From: Amycolatopsis saalfeldensis | GTDB taxonomy: Bacteria > Actinomycetota > Actinomycetes > Mycobacteriales > Pseudonocardiaceae | Assembly: GCF_900110575.1 (NCBI RefSeq) | Contig: NZ_FOEF01000020.1 | Coordinates: 124,001 to 188,000, forward strand | Length of the DNA: 64,000 nt | Direction of reading: 5' to 3' | Shown: positions 32,294 through 40,864 of the stretch, piece by piece | Position numbering within the stretch: position 1 is the stretch's first letter | How the letters are laid out: each line of letters starts with the position of its first letter | The notes under the pieces: model-generated | Database searches by the model: none | Seen by the model: only the letters and a program-made list of their open reading frames with translations | Told to the model about the DNA's origin: nothing | Position numbers and translations under genes: made by a program

Positions 32294-32812
32294 ATGGATC
32301 TGGACAAGGCCCTCGGCCTGATCGCCGAGGTGCCGGACTTTCCCGAGCCCGGCGTGCTGTTCCGCGACCTGAGCCCGCTCTTCGCGGACGCCGCCGGGTT
32401 CGCCGCGGTGACCGACGCGCTGGCCGGCACCCTCGACCCCGGGGTCGAGCTGCTGGCCGGCGTCGAGGCTCGCGGGTTCTTGCTCGCCGCGGCCGTCGGG
32501 TACGCCCGCGGCCTGGGCGTGGTGCTCGTGCGCAAGCCCGGCAAGCTGCCGTCGGTGGCCGGCCGGGTCGACTACGCGCTGGAGTACGGCACCGCGAGCG
32601 TGGAGCTGCCCGCCGGCATCGTCCGGCCCGGCCAGCGGGTCGCCGTGCTCGATGACGTGCTCGCCACCGGCGGGACCGTCGCGGCCACCGGCAAGCTGCT
32701 GGAGGACGCGGGCGCCGAGGTCACGGGCGTTTCCGTGGTGCTCGAACTCGCCGGGCTCGGCGGCCGGGCTGTGCTCGGCGGACGATCGGTGCACTCGCTC
32801 CGGACCTGCTGA
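32294..32812 (+). CDS. apt: Adenine phosphoribosyltransferase
   Basis: Purine salvage: adenine plus PRPP to AMP. 172 aa. VPDFPEPGVLFRDLSPLF is the Apt N-terminal hood, EARGFLLAAAVGYARGLGVVLVRKPGKLP the flexible loop, and VAVLDDVLATGGTVAATGKLL the PRPP-binding motif. 5 bp behind secF; same order (secF-apt-rel) as in mycobacteria and Streptomyces. Confidence 0.95.
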   Translation: MDLDKALGLIAEVPDFPEPGVLFRDLSPLFADAAGFAAVTDALAGTLDPGVELLAGVEARGFLLAAAVGYARGLGVVLVRKPGKLPSVAGRVDYALEYGTASVELPAGIVRPGQRVAVLDDVLATGGTVAATGKLLEDAGAEVTGVSVVLELAGLGGRAVLGGRSVHSLRTC

Positions 32813-32926
32813 CCCGCGCCCGGCCGGGAGGCCCGGAGACCCTCCGAATGGGCGTGGGCGGAGAGGCCGGGCGGCCCAGCGGTTACCCTGGGGGTTCGAA
32901 GGCCGCACGAGCAGCAGGAGGTGCGG

Positions 32927-35287
32927 GTGAGCCAGGAGCTCGACGCAGCGTCGCCCGCCAAGGACGCCGCCGGAGGGCGGGGTGCGCAGGCCGTGCTACC
33001 GCCCAAGCCCAACGGCGCGGCGCCCACCCCGTCGGCGACACGCCGCGTCCGGGCCCGGCTGGCGCGCCGCATCACCGCCCAGCGCGCCGCCCCGGTCAAG
33101 CAGGTCCTCGAGCCGCTGGCCGTCATCCACCGCGAGCTGCACCCGAACGCGGACCTGGCGCTGCTGCAGCGCGCCTACGACGTCGCCGAGGAGCTGCACC
33201 GCGAGCAGCGGCGCAAGTCGGGCGACCCGTACATCACGCACCCGCTCGCCGTCGCCACGATCCTGGCCGAGCTGGGCATGGACACCACCACGCTGGTCGC
33301 CGCGCTGCTGCACGACACCGTGGAGGACACCGGCTACTCGCTCGACGAGCTGAAGGCCGACTTCGGCGACAAGGTCGGCGAGCTGGTCGACGGCGTGACC
33401 AAGCTGGACAAGGTCAAGCTCGGCACCTCGGCCGAGGCGGAGACCATCCGCAAGATGGTCATCGCGATGGCGAAGGACCCGCGGGTGCTGGTCATCAAGC
33501 TGGCCGACCGGCTGCACAACATGCGCACCATGCGGTTCCTGCCGCCGGAGAAGCAGGCCCGCAAGGCGCGCGAGACGCTCGAGGTGCTCGCCCCGCTGGC
33601 GCACCGGCTGGGCATGGCCACGGTCAAGTGGGAGCTGGAGGACCTCGCGTTCGCCATCCTGCAGCCGAAGAAGTACGACGAGATCGTGCGGCTGGTCGCC
33701 GACCGCGCGCCGTCGCGCGACACCTACCTGCGCTCGGTGATCACGGACCTGACCAGCAACCTGGTGTCCTCGCGGATCACCGCGAAGGTCGAGGGCCGGC
33801 CGAAGCACTACTACTCCATCCACCAGAAGATGATCGTCCGCGGCCGCGACCTCGACGACATCCACGACCTGGTCGGCGTGCGGATCCTGGTGGAGGACGT
33901 GCGCGACTGCTACGCGGCCATGGGCGTGGTGCACGCGCTCTGGCAGCCGGTGCCCGGCCGGTTCAAGGACTACATCGCGCAGCCGCGGTTCGGCGTCTAC
34001 CAGTCGTTGCACACCACCGTGATCGGGCCGGACGGCAAGCCGCTGGAAGTGCAGATCCGCACCTACGAGATGCACCGCACGGCCGAGTACGGCATCGCCG
34101 CGCACTGGCGGTACAAGGAAACCAAGGGCACCCACGGCGGCAACGGGGCCGGCAACTCGGTCGACGTCGACGAGATCGCCTGGATGCGCCAGCTGCTCGA
34201 CTGGCAGCGGGAGGCGGCCGACCCGGGCGACTTCCTCGAGTCGCTGCGCTACGAGCTGGCCGCGCGCGAGATCTTCGTGTTCACGCCGAAGGGCGACGTG
34301 ATCACGCTGCCCGCCGAGTCGACGCCGGTCGACTTCGCCTACGCCGTGCACACCGAGGTGGGGCACCGCTGCATCGGCGCCCGCGTGAACGGGCGCCTGG
34401 TCGCGCTCGAGCGGAAGCTGGAGAACGGCGAAGTCGTCGAGATCTTCACCTCCAAGGCCGAAAGCGCCGGGCCGAGCCGCGACTGGCTGCAGTTCACCGG
34501 CTCGCCGAAGGCGCGCGCGAAGATCCGCCAGTGGTTCGCCAAGGAGCGCCGCGACGAGGCGATCGACGCGGGCAAGGAGGCGATCACCAAGGAGGTCCGC
34601 AAGGTCGGGCTGCCGATCCAGCGGCTCGTCTCCGCGGAGTCCATGGGCTCGGTCGCCACGGAGCTGCGCCACGCCGACATCTCCTCGCTGTACGCGGCCG
34701 TGGGGGAGGGCCACACCAGCGCCAAGCACGTGGTGCAGCGGCTGGTGGCGCTGCTCGGCGGCGTCGACGAGGCGGAGGAGGAGCTGGCCGAGCGGGCCAC
34801 GCCGTCCACCGTCACCCGGCGCCGCGGGTCCAACGACGTCGGCGTGGTGGTCAAGGGCGCCGGCGACATCTGGGCGAAGCTGGCGCGCTGCTGCACCCCG
34901 GTGCCGGGCGACGAGATCCTCGGCTTCGTCACGCGCGGCGGCGGCGTCAGCGTGCACCGCACGGACTGCACGAACGCCGACGACCTGCGCGCCCAGCCGG
35001 AGCGCCTGGTCGAGGTCGAGTGGGCGCCGTCCGCGTCTTCGGTCTTCCTGGTCGCGATCCAGGTCGAGGCCCTCGACCGGCACCGCCTGCTCTCGGACGT
35101 GACGAAGGTGCTGGCCGACGAGAAGGTCAACATCCTCTCCGCGTCGGTCACCACCTCACGCGACCGCGTGGCGGTCAGCCGCTTCTCGTTCGAAATGGGC
35201 GATCCCAAGCACCTCGGCCACGTGCTGAAGGTGGTCCGCGGCGTGGAAGGCGTGTACGACGTGTACCGGGTGACTTCGGCTTCCTAG
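32927..35287 (+). CDS. rel: Bifunctional (p)ppGpp synthetase/hydrolase Rel
   Basis: Stringent-response enzyme, 786 aa. HD hydrolase domain (YITHPLAVATILAELG, ALLHDTVEDT), synthetase domain (GRPKHYYSIHQKM, RFKDYIAQPRFGVYQSLHTTV, EVQIRTYEMHRTAEYGIAAHW), TGS domain (IFVFTPKGDVITLPAESTPVDFAYAVH), zinc-finger/helical region with CCTPVPGDEI, and C-terminal ACT domain. Both catalytic halves look intact. GTG at 32927 has AGGAG 6 nt upstream; GTG at 32921 is too close to it. Confidence 0.96.
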   Translation: MSQELDAASPAKDAAGGRGAQAVLPPKPNGAAPTPSATRRVRARLARRITAQRAAPVKQVLEPLAVIHRELHPNADLALLQRAYDVAEELHREQRRKSGDPYITHPLAVATILAELGMDTTTLVAALLHDTVEDTGYSLDELKADFGDKVGELVDGVTKLDKVKLGTSAEAETIRKMVIAMAKDPRVLVIKLADRLHNMRTMRFLPPEKQARKARETLEVLAPLAHRLGMATVKWELEDLAFAILQPKKYDEIVRLVADRAPSRDTYLRSVITDLTSNLVSSRITAKVEGRPKHYYSIHQKMIVRGRDLDDIHDLVGVRILVEDVRDCYAAMGVVHALWQPVPGRFKDYIAQPRFGVYQSLHTTVIGPDGKPLEVQIRTYEMHRTAEYGIAAHWRYKETKGTHGGNGAGNSVDVDEIAWMRQLLDWQREAADPGDFLESLRYELAAREIFVFTPKGDVITLPAESTPVDFAYAVHTEVGHRCIGARVNGRLVALERKLENGEVVEIFTSKAESAGPSRDWLQFTGSPKARAKIRQWFAKERRDEAIDAGKEAITKEVRKVGLPIQRLVSAESMGSVATELRHADISSLYAAVGEGHTSAKHVVQRLVALLGGVDEAEEELAERATPSTVTRRRGSNDVGVVVKGAGDIWAKLARCCTPVPGDEILGFVTRGGGVSVHRTDCTNADDLRAQPERLVEVEWAPSASSVFLVAIQVEALDRHRLLSDVTKVLADEKVNILSASVTTSRDRVAVSRFSFEMGDPKHLGHVLKVVRGVEGVYDVYRVTSAS

Positions 35288-35706
35288 GCGTTGTTTCACC
35301 GTGACGCCCGAACCACCTTCCTGGGCAGGTTGCCGATCGTCCAGGGCCACCAGGCCGGAAGCACACATCGCCGCCGCGATGCGTGAAGACCTGGCTGGAC
35401 CGCTACGCCGCCGAGGGCGAGTCCGGTCTTCGTGACCGATCCTCAGCGTGAACGCCGCGGCCCGGCCTGGCTCGGCTGTGAACTGGGCGTCCCGACACCG
35501 ACGGTGCGCGGGTACTGTCCCGCCACCAGATCCCGCGGCCGGCCTCACCCGGGCGATCACCTACTTCGCCGCCCCACTGCCTCTGGCAGAACGGCAAAGT
35601 CGAACGTCTCAACCGCACGCCGCAGACCGAATGGAACTACCGCCAGACCTTCGCCAGCAACACCGAACGCACAGCAGCCCTCGCACCCCGATGGCCAATA
35701 CACCTA
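35288..35706 (+). pseudogene. Degenerate IS481-family transposase remnant
   Basis: About 420 bp instead of roughly 950, in shifting frames. Recognisable pieces in order: ARTTFLGRLPIVQGHQAG, EAHIAAAM, VKTWLDRYAAEGESGLRDR (from 35383), ERRGPAWLGCELGVPTPTV, then, after a large deletion of the DDE core, WQNGKVERLNRTPQTEW and YRQTFASNTERTAALAP (from 35584). These match the N-terminal HTH and the C-terminal end of IS481 transposases. The DDE residues are mostly lost. No clear terminal repeats are seen. Confidence 0.85.
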
Positions 35707-36543
35707 GGCGAGGAACTCCAGCAGCGCCTCGGTGGTCTCGGCCGGGCGTTCCATCGGCGGCAGGTGCCCGGTGTCCGGCAGGTCGAGCCGCCGGGCGCCG
35801 GGGATGGTCGTGGTGAACAGGTCCGCGAGGGCGAGCAGCCCGGAGGCGTCGGCCAGTCCGATGAGGACCAGGGCCGGCGCCGTGATCCCGGCGAGGCGGT
35901 GCCGGGTGTCCGGGACGTCCTCGGTCCATTTCGGACCGTTCCACATCCGGTGGTACACCACCGCGCACATTTCCTTGGCCGCCAGCCACGTCTGCTCGTC
36001 CAGCACGTCGGGCGTCCGATGTGGACCGACGACGAAGTAGCGCGCGTTGGCCTCCGCGGCGGCGGCGACGTCGGCCTCGTCGACGCGCTCCGCCGTGTGT
36101 GCCCGGTACTGCTCCAACCGGTCAAGCGGGACCGCGGCCTGAAGTGCTGCCTGCATCCCGGCGGCCATGTCCGCCGGCCACTCGTGCCCGGACAGGCCGG
36201 CGCCGACGAGCGCGATCCGGCGGACGCGCGAGGGCGCGGCCAGCGCGGCGTCCAGGGAGTACGCGCCGCCCATCGACGAGCCGACCAGCGCCGCTTCCTC
36301 CACGCCGAGGGCGTCCATCACCGCGAGCAGGTCGCGGTGGTGCGAAACGGTTCCCTCGGGGTCGTCGGATTCGCCGTGGCCGCGCCGGTCGTAGCGGATC
36401 ACGCGATGGGACTCGGCCAGCGCGGTGAACTGGTGGTCCCACATCCGCCGGTCCGCGAGTCCGGCGTGCAGCAGCACGACCGCGGGCCCCTCGCCGGCTT
36501 CGTCGTAGCCGAACCGGGCTCCGTTTGCTTCGATCATCCCCAT
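35704..36543 (-). CDS. Alpha/beta hydrolase
   Basis: 279-aa cytoplasmic alpha/beta-fold hydrolase. Oxyanion HAGLADRRMW, nucleophile elbow VGSSMGG near residue 95, acid residue in LVLIGLADAS, and catalytic His in DTGHLPPMER near residue 261. Likely an esterase or lactonase; substrate unknown. Start ATG at 36543, with a second ATG at 36537. Its stop codon lies at the edge of the IS481 remnant. Divergent from the crotonase gene. Confidence 0.9.
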   Translation of the reverse strand: MGMIEANGARFGYDEAGEGPAVVLLHAGLADRRMWDHQFTALAESHRVIRYDRRGHGESDDPEGTVSHHRDLLAVMDALGVEEAALVGSSMGGAYSLDAALAAPSRVRRIALVGAGLSGHEWPADMAAGMQAALQAAVPLDRLEQYRAHTAERVDEADVAAAAEANARYFVVGPHRTPDVLDEQTWLAAKEMCAVVYHRMWNGPKWTEDVPDTRHRLAGITAPALVLIGLADASGLLALADLFTTTIPGARRLDLPDTGHLPPMERPAETTEALLEFLA

Positions 36544-36619
36544 GCCGGCCGACGCTAGCCCCGACGGCCGCGTCACAGCCAGGGGTTTCGCGCAGGGCGA
36601 TCCGGTTAGGGTGCTGGGC

Positions 36620-37399
36620 ATGACCGACGGATTCGAGTTCACCCGCGACGGCGAGATCGCCCGGCTGACGTTCACCCGGCCGGAGAAGATGAACGCCATC
36701 ACCTACGGCATGTGGTCGGCGATCCCGGACGTCGTGGCGCGGGTCGAGCAGGACCCGGCGCTCAAGGTCCTGGTGCTCGACGGCGCGGGCAAGCACTTCT
36801 CGGCGGGCGCGGACATCAGCGAGTTCCGCGAGCTGCGTTCGACTGCCGAGGGCGCGGCGACCTACGACAAGGCGGTGGACGGCGCGGTGAGCGCGCTGAC
36901 CGCGATGCGCAAGCCGTCGGTGGCGATGATCCAGGGCAACTGCATCGGCGGCGGCTGCCAGGTTTCGGTGGCGTGCGACTTCCGGTTCGCCGCGGCCGGC
37001 GCGCGGTTCGGCATCACACCGGCGAAGCTCGGCATCGTCTACCACTTCGATTCGACGCGGCAGCTGGTCTCGCTCGTCGGGCCGGCCGATGCCAAGTACT
37101 TCCTGCTCTCGGGCGAGCTGGTCGGCGCGGTGCGGGCGCGGGAGATCGGCTTGGTCAACGACGTCTTCGAGGCCGAGGAGCTGGCCGGCGCGACCGCCGC
37201 GTTCGTCGCGACGCTGTGCGCGCGCTCGCAGGCCTCGGTCCGCGGGATGAACCGGATCATCGAGAAGATCGTGGCGGGCCAGGAAAGCACTGACGCCGAG
37301 GTCGAGGACATCCGGCTCGCCGCGTTGCACGGCGAGGACTACGCGGAGGGCGTCGACGCCTTCCTCAACCGCCGGCCGCCGAAGTTCACCTACCGCTGA
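36620..37399 (+). CDS. Enoyl-CoA hydratase/isomerase (crotonase) family protein
   Basis: 259-aa crotonase-fold protein. CoA-binding and oxyanion segments are present: GAGKHFSAGADISEF and MIQGNCIGGGCQVSVACDFRFAA. The two glutamates used by classical hydratases are not at their usual places: the region reads FGITPAKLGIVYHFDSTRQL. It may therefore be an isomerase, a decarboxylase-like or another crotonase activity. ATG at 36620. No fatty-acid gene cluster adjoins it. Confidence 0.87.
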   Translation: MTDGFEFTRDGEIARLTFTRPEKMNAITYGMWSAIPDVVARVEQDPALKVLVLDGAGKHFSAGADISEFRELRSTAEGAATYDKAVDGAVSALTAMRKPSVAMIQGNCIGGGCQVSVACDFRFAAAGARFGITPAKLGIVYHFDSTRQLVSLVGPADAKYFLLSGELVGAVRAREIGLVNDVFEAEELAGATAAFVATLCARSQASVRGMNRIIEKIVAGQESTDAEVEDIRLAALHGEDYAEGVDAFLNRRPPKFTYR

Positions 37400-37406
37400 C
37401 GGCCGC

Positions 37407-38192
37407 TCAGATTTCGTCCCAGGCGGTGCTTTCGTAGGCCTCGCGCAGCAGGCGGGCGGCGGCGGGGTCCGAGCGCAGCGGCACTCCGTCCACTGAGGCC
37501 ACGGGGCGCCCGATCGTCTCGGAATTGGTCAGGAACACGGCGTCGAACCCGGGCAGCTCACCCGGGTACACCGGGCGGACCTCCTGCGGGACGCCCGCCG
37601 CGCGCAGCTGCCGCTCCAGCACCAGGTACGTGATGCCCGGCAGCACCGCCGCCTCGGGCCACACCACCGTGCCGCCGGAGAGGAAGCCGACGTTCCAGAT
37701 CGAGGCCTCGCTGACGCGTCCGGCGTCGTCGATGAACAATGCGTCTTCGTATCCTGCGAGGCGCGCCTGCCGGGAGTGGTGGATCAGGCCGAACGTGCCG
37801 AGGTGCTTCACCTGCGGCAGATCCCGTTGGTAGCGCACGGACTTGAGCCGGATCGGGTCGGTCACCGGCTCGTGCGGCGGCCCGGTCCGGATCAGGATCT
37901 CCGGCGCCATCACCGGTTCGTCGCTGCTGACGCGGGAGAAGACCACCACCCGCGCCGACAGCGCGTCGTGCCCGGCGATCGCGTGGCGCAGATGCGCACG
38001 GACCAGGCCGGTGTCCAGCTCGCTGCCGAACAACAGCCGCGTGCTCGCTTCCAGCCGGCTCAGGTGGAAGCCGAGACCGCACACCCGCCCGGCGCGGACC
38101 TGCATCGCGGTGAAGTGGCCGTAGCCACCCATCGCGGACGCGAGGCCCGGCACGCCGGGCGGGGCGCCGTTCAGCTCGAGCGGGAAATCCAC
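37407..38192 (-). CDS. PLP-dependent class IV aminotransferase/aminodeoxychorismate lyase-like
   Basis: 261-aa fold-type IV PLP enzyme. Candidate PLP lysine in LPQVKHLGTFGLIHHSRQA near residue 142; LFIDDAGRVSEASIWNVGFL provides the conserved Glu; FLTNSETIGRPVASVDG is the C-terminal phosphate-binding part. Candidates are 4-amino-4-deoxychorismate lyase or a D-/branched-chain aminotransferase. GTG start lies 1 bp after the cyclophilin stop, so they form an operon. Confidence 0.85.
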   Translation of the reverse strand: MDFPLELNGAPPGVPGLASAMGGYGHFTAMQVRAGRVCGLGFHLSRLEASTRLLFGSELDTGLVRAHLRHAIAGHDALSARVVVFSRVSSDEPVMAPEILIRTGPPHEPVTDPIRLKSVRYQRDLPQVKHLGTFGLIHHSRQARLAGYEDALFIDDAGRVSEASIWNVGFLSGGTVVWPEAAVLPGITYLVLERQLRAAGVPQEVRPVYPGELPGFDAVFLTNSETIGRPVASVDGVPLRSDPAAARLLREAYESTAWDEI

Positions 38193-38193
38193 C

Positions 38194-39081
38194 TCACGCG
38201 GAGACGGTCACCGCGGTGAACTTCACCGGGTTCTTGGGCTCGCCGGTCGCGCCGTCCTGGCCCACCGCCCCGATGCCGGTCTTCGCGATCTGGTCGAGCA
38301 CCTTCAGGCCCTCGTCCGAGATGCTGCCGAAGATCGTGTACGTGGCGGGCAGCTGGGCGGTGCCGTAGACCATGAAGAACTGGCTGCCGCCGGTGTTGGG
38401 CTGGCCGGTGTTGGCCATCGCGAGGATGCCGCGGCCGTATTTCTCGCCGGTGAAGTACTCGTCCGGCACGGTGTAGCCGGGGCCGCCCTGGCCGTCGGTC
38501 TGCACGTTGCCCTTGGCGTTCGGGTCGCCGCACTGCAGCATCTGCAGGTCGGTGACGCCGAGGCGGTGGCAGATCGTGTCGGTGTAGAAGCCCTGCTTGG
38601 CCAGGCTCACCATGCTCTGCACGGTGCACGGTGCCAGCGCCCGGTCGAGCGTCACGGGGATGTCGCCCGCGGTGCTCTTGAAGGTGAGCGTCACCGTCCC
38701 GGTGGCCGGCACGTTCTTGCCGTCCGGCACCGTCGGCTTCTTCGCGCCGGTCGGGCTCTGCGCGTCCGCCGCGTAGGTGCACGTGGTCGGGTTCGGCAGG
38801 GCCTTCGGCCGGGTCGGCATGGCCGTGCGCTGCGTCGGGATGTTCGTGAGCGACGGCACCGGGGCCGCGCTCGACGAAGGCGGCGGCGAGGCGGCCGCCG
38901 TGTCGCTGCTGCTGCCGCCGCTGTTCACGACCCACACCACGACACCGGCCACGATGAGGACGACACCGCCGACCACACCAGCGCCAACGATCTTGCGTCG
39001 CTTCGCCCGCTCCGCCCGGCGTACGAGCTGCCGCTCGAGTTTCCGCTTCGCGGCTTCACGGCGCTGCTGGTTGGTCGCCAC
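38194..39081 (-). CDS. ppiB: Membrane-anchored peptidyl-prolyl cis-trans isomerase (cyclophilin, Rv2582/PpiB-like)
   Basis: 295 aa. Basic N-terminus, one membrane helix (IVGAGVVGGVVLIVAGVVVWVV, residues 31-52, shown in full only by position), a Ser/Pro linker, then an extracellular cyclophilin domain from about residue 125. Cyclophilin motifs: FYTDTICHRLG, GYTVPDEYF, GILAMANTGQPNTGGSQFFMVYG, TIFGSISDEGLKVLDQI. Proline isomerisation of secreted proteins is likely. GTG start has GGAGGG upstream. Same place beside rel as in M. tuberculosis. Confidence 0.93.
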   Translation of the reverse strand: MATNQQRREAAKRKLERQLVRRAERAKRRKIVGAGVVGGVVLIVAGVVVWVVNSGGSSSDTAAASPPPSSSAAPVPSLTNIPTQRTAMPTRPKALPNPTTCTYAADAQSPTGAKKPTVPDGKNVPATGTVTLTFKSTAGDIPVTLDRALAPCTVQSMVSLAKQGFYTDTICHRLGVTDLQMLQCGDPNAKGNVQTDGQGGPGYTVPDEYFTGEKYGRGILAMANTGQPNTGGSQFFMVYGTAQLPATYTIFGSISDEGLKVLDQIAKTGIGAVGQDGATGEPKNPVKFTAVTVSA

Positions 39082-39216
39082 CCGCCCTCCAGTTTCCGCT
39101 CGATGTCACACGTCTGAGGTAGCGGCAGTGTATGGGCACAGCCTGTGAGGACTCTGTACAGGGGCGGCTAGTCTCGACCCGATCGTGATCAGCGGCGCTT
39201 CCCGGGGAGGGTTTTC

Positions 39217-39810
39217 GTGCTTGTCGCCGGGTTTGCCGCGGGGCCGCTGCGGGCCAACTGCTACCTGCTGGCGCCGTCCGCCGGCGGTGAGTGCGTGGTG
39301 GTGGACCCCGGCGAAGAGGTGGGTGAACCCCTCACCGCGGCCCTCGCGGAGCACGCGCTGGTCCCGGTCGCGCTGCTGGCCACCCACGGCCACCCCGACC
39401 ACATCGGCTCGGCGGCGGCGCTGGCGCGGGCCCACGACGTCCCGCTGCACCTGCACCCGGCCGACGCGGATTGGCACGACGGCCCGTTCGAGGCACTCAC
39501 CGAGGGGACGCTGACGGTGGCCGGCCTCGACGTCACCGTGCTCGGGGTGCCCGGCCACACGCCGGGTTCGGTGGCCTTCACCGTGACGGCGGGCGAAGGT
39601 GGCAGGCTGGTGCTGACTGGGGACACGCTGTTCGCCGGGTCGATCGGCCGCTCCGGCGACCGGGGCGCCGGCGCCGAACTGGAGAGATCGTTGCGCACGA
39701 AGCTGCTCACCCTGGCCGACGACACCGTGGTCCTGCCCGGCCACGGACCGGCCACCACCATCGGCCGGGAACGCGCCGGGAACCCGTTTCTCCCCGGGGC
39801 GGGGGTGTGA
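39217..39810 (+). CDS. MBL-fold hydrolase, glyoxalase II-like (Rv2581c type)
   Basis: 197-aa metallo-beta-lactamase-fold enzyme. Metal motif THGHPDHIGSA (HxHxDH) near residue 57, third His in GVPGHTPGSVAF, Asp in VLTGDTLFAGSIGR, and late VLPGHGPATTIGRER. Probable thioester hydrolase; in mycothiol organisms the substrate is unlikely to be glutathione-based. GTG at 39217 follows GGGGAGG. In mycobacteria it precedes hisS, which is absent here. Confidence 0.92.
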   Translation: MLVAGFAAGPLRANCYLLAPSAGGECVVVDPGEEVGEPLTAALAEHALVPVALLATHGHPDHIGSAAALARAHDVPLHLHPADADWHDGPFEALTEGTLTVAGLDVTVLGVPGHTPGSVAFTVTAGEGGRLVLTGDTLFAGSIGRSGDRGAGAELERSLRTKLLTLADDTVVLPGHGPATTIGRERAGNPFLPGAGV

Positions 39811-39815
39811 CCGGG

Positions 39816-40481
39816 ATGACCGAGCAGGGTGGCGCGAAGAGCGCCGGAACGCCGCCGGAGCGGCTGCCGCTGTTCGCCGACGACCCGAAGCTGCGGCGGC
39901 GGCGCGGCTGGTCCGGGATGCTCGGCGCGGTGATCATCGGCGCCGCGGCCGGCGGCATCACCGGGCTGATCGCCGGGCAGCTGACCGGTCTGATCGTCGC
40001 GGTGGTGATCGCGCTGCCGCTGGTCTACGTGGTGCTCTACAGCGTCCGCCGCCGCATCTGGATCGAAGGCACCACGCTGCTCGTGCGGACGTGGGGCGTG
40101 CGGCGCGTCGACCTCGTCGAGGCGCGGCGGCTGGACATCGTGATCAGCGACGTGCGGGGCACGCGCACGGTGAGCCTGCTCGTGAACGCGGGACGGCGCG
40201 GCAAGGTGGTGAAGATCGACCTGGCCGTGTTCTCCGGCGCCGGCGGCCGTGAGCTGAGCGCCCTGCAACTGCGCCGCGTGGCCGACGCGCTGCTGAACAA
40301 CACCGAGGCCAACGGCCTGGTCTTCTCGGAGCTGCTGGTGGCCGAACTCCGCTCGGAAGCCCGTGGCGGCGGGGCGGCGGAGCGGCCGCTGTACCGGCTC
40401 GCGTCAGCCGCTCCGGCCGGGCGCTACGTGCAGCGTTTCCCGATGGAGGCGGTCAGCCGCTTCGTCACGACGCTGGACTGA
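39816..40481 (+). CDS. Conserved membrane protein of unknown function
   Basis: 221 aa with two adjacent membrane helices (about residues 33-70: MLGAVIIGAAAGGITGLIAG and TGLIVAVVIALPLVYVVLYS), followed by a cytoplasmic beta-rich region (RIWIEGTTLLVRTWGVRRVDL) resembling a bacterial PH-like domain. ATG at 39816 is used; a GTG at 39807 overlaps the upstream stop and may be the real coupled start. Function not recognised. Confidence 0.75.
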   Translation: MTEQGGAKSAGTPPERLPLFADDPKLRRRRGWSGMLGAVIIGAAAGGITGLIAGQLTGLIVAVVIALPLVYVVLYSVRRRIWIEGTTLLVRTWGVRRVDLVEARRLDIVISDVRGTRTVSLLVNAGRRGKVVKIDLAVFSGAGGRELSALQLRRVADALLNNTEANGLVFSELLVAELRSEARGGGAAERPLYRLASAAPAGRYVQRFPMEAVSRFVTTLD

Positions 40482-40512
40482 ACGCCTTCGCCGCGGCGTT
40501 TTCCGGTCTGGG

Positions 40513-40779
40513 TCAGCCGCGGCGGGCGACGGGCTCCGCGTGGTCCGCCTGCGGCTCGGCGTCCAGGCGGGCCCGGATCTGCTCCACCTGGTCGGCCAGC
40601 TCCGGTAGTTCCTGCGCGAGGTAAGTCAGCAGGCGTTCGAGCTGCCGGAGCGTGGCGCGCATTTCGTCGAGGGCGGTGACGATGCGGGGGACCGCCTCGG
40701 CCGCGGCGAGCCCCGCGGCGAAGGCCCGCCGGGTGAGGTGCAGCGCGAGCCGCGGCCCGGCGAGTACGACGTTGAACAC
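40513..40779 (-). CDS. Small helical protein of unknown function
   Basis: 88 aa, mostly one long amphipathic helix or coiled coil (ALDEMRATLRQLERLLTYLAQ, then DQVEQIRARLDAE). It has a good ribosome site (AGGAGGGG) before the GTG at 40779 and lies just downstream of the YibE/F gene on the same strand. No known family recognised. Confidence 0.65.
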   Translation of the reverse strand: MFNVVLAGPRLALHLTRRAFAAGLAAAEAVPRIVTALDEMRATLRQLERLLTYLAQELPELADQVEQIRARLDAEPQADHAEPVARRG

Positions 40780-40864
40780 GGCCCCTCCTGACGAACCCGG
40801 CAGCGCTCCGTGCGGCCTTCGTACCGCACGCGCGGGCCGCCGGACCGGCCGGGGCGGGATCGTG

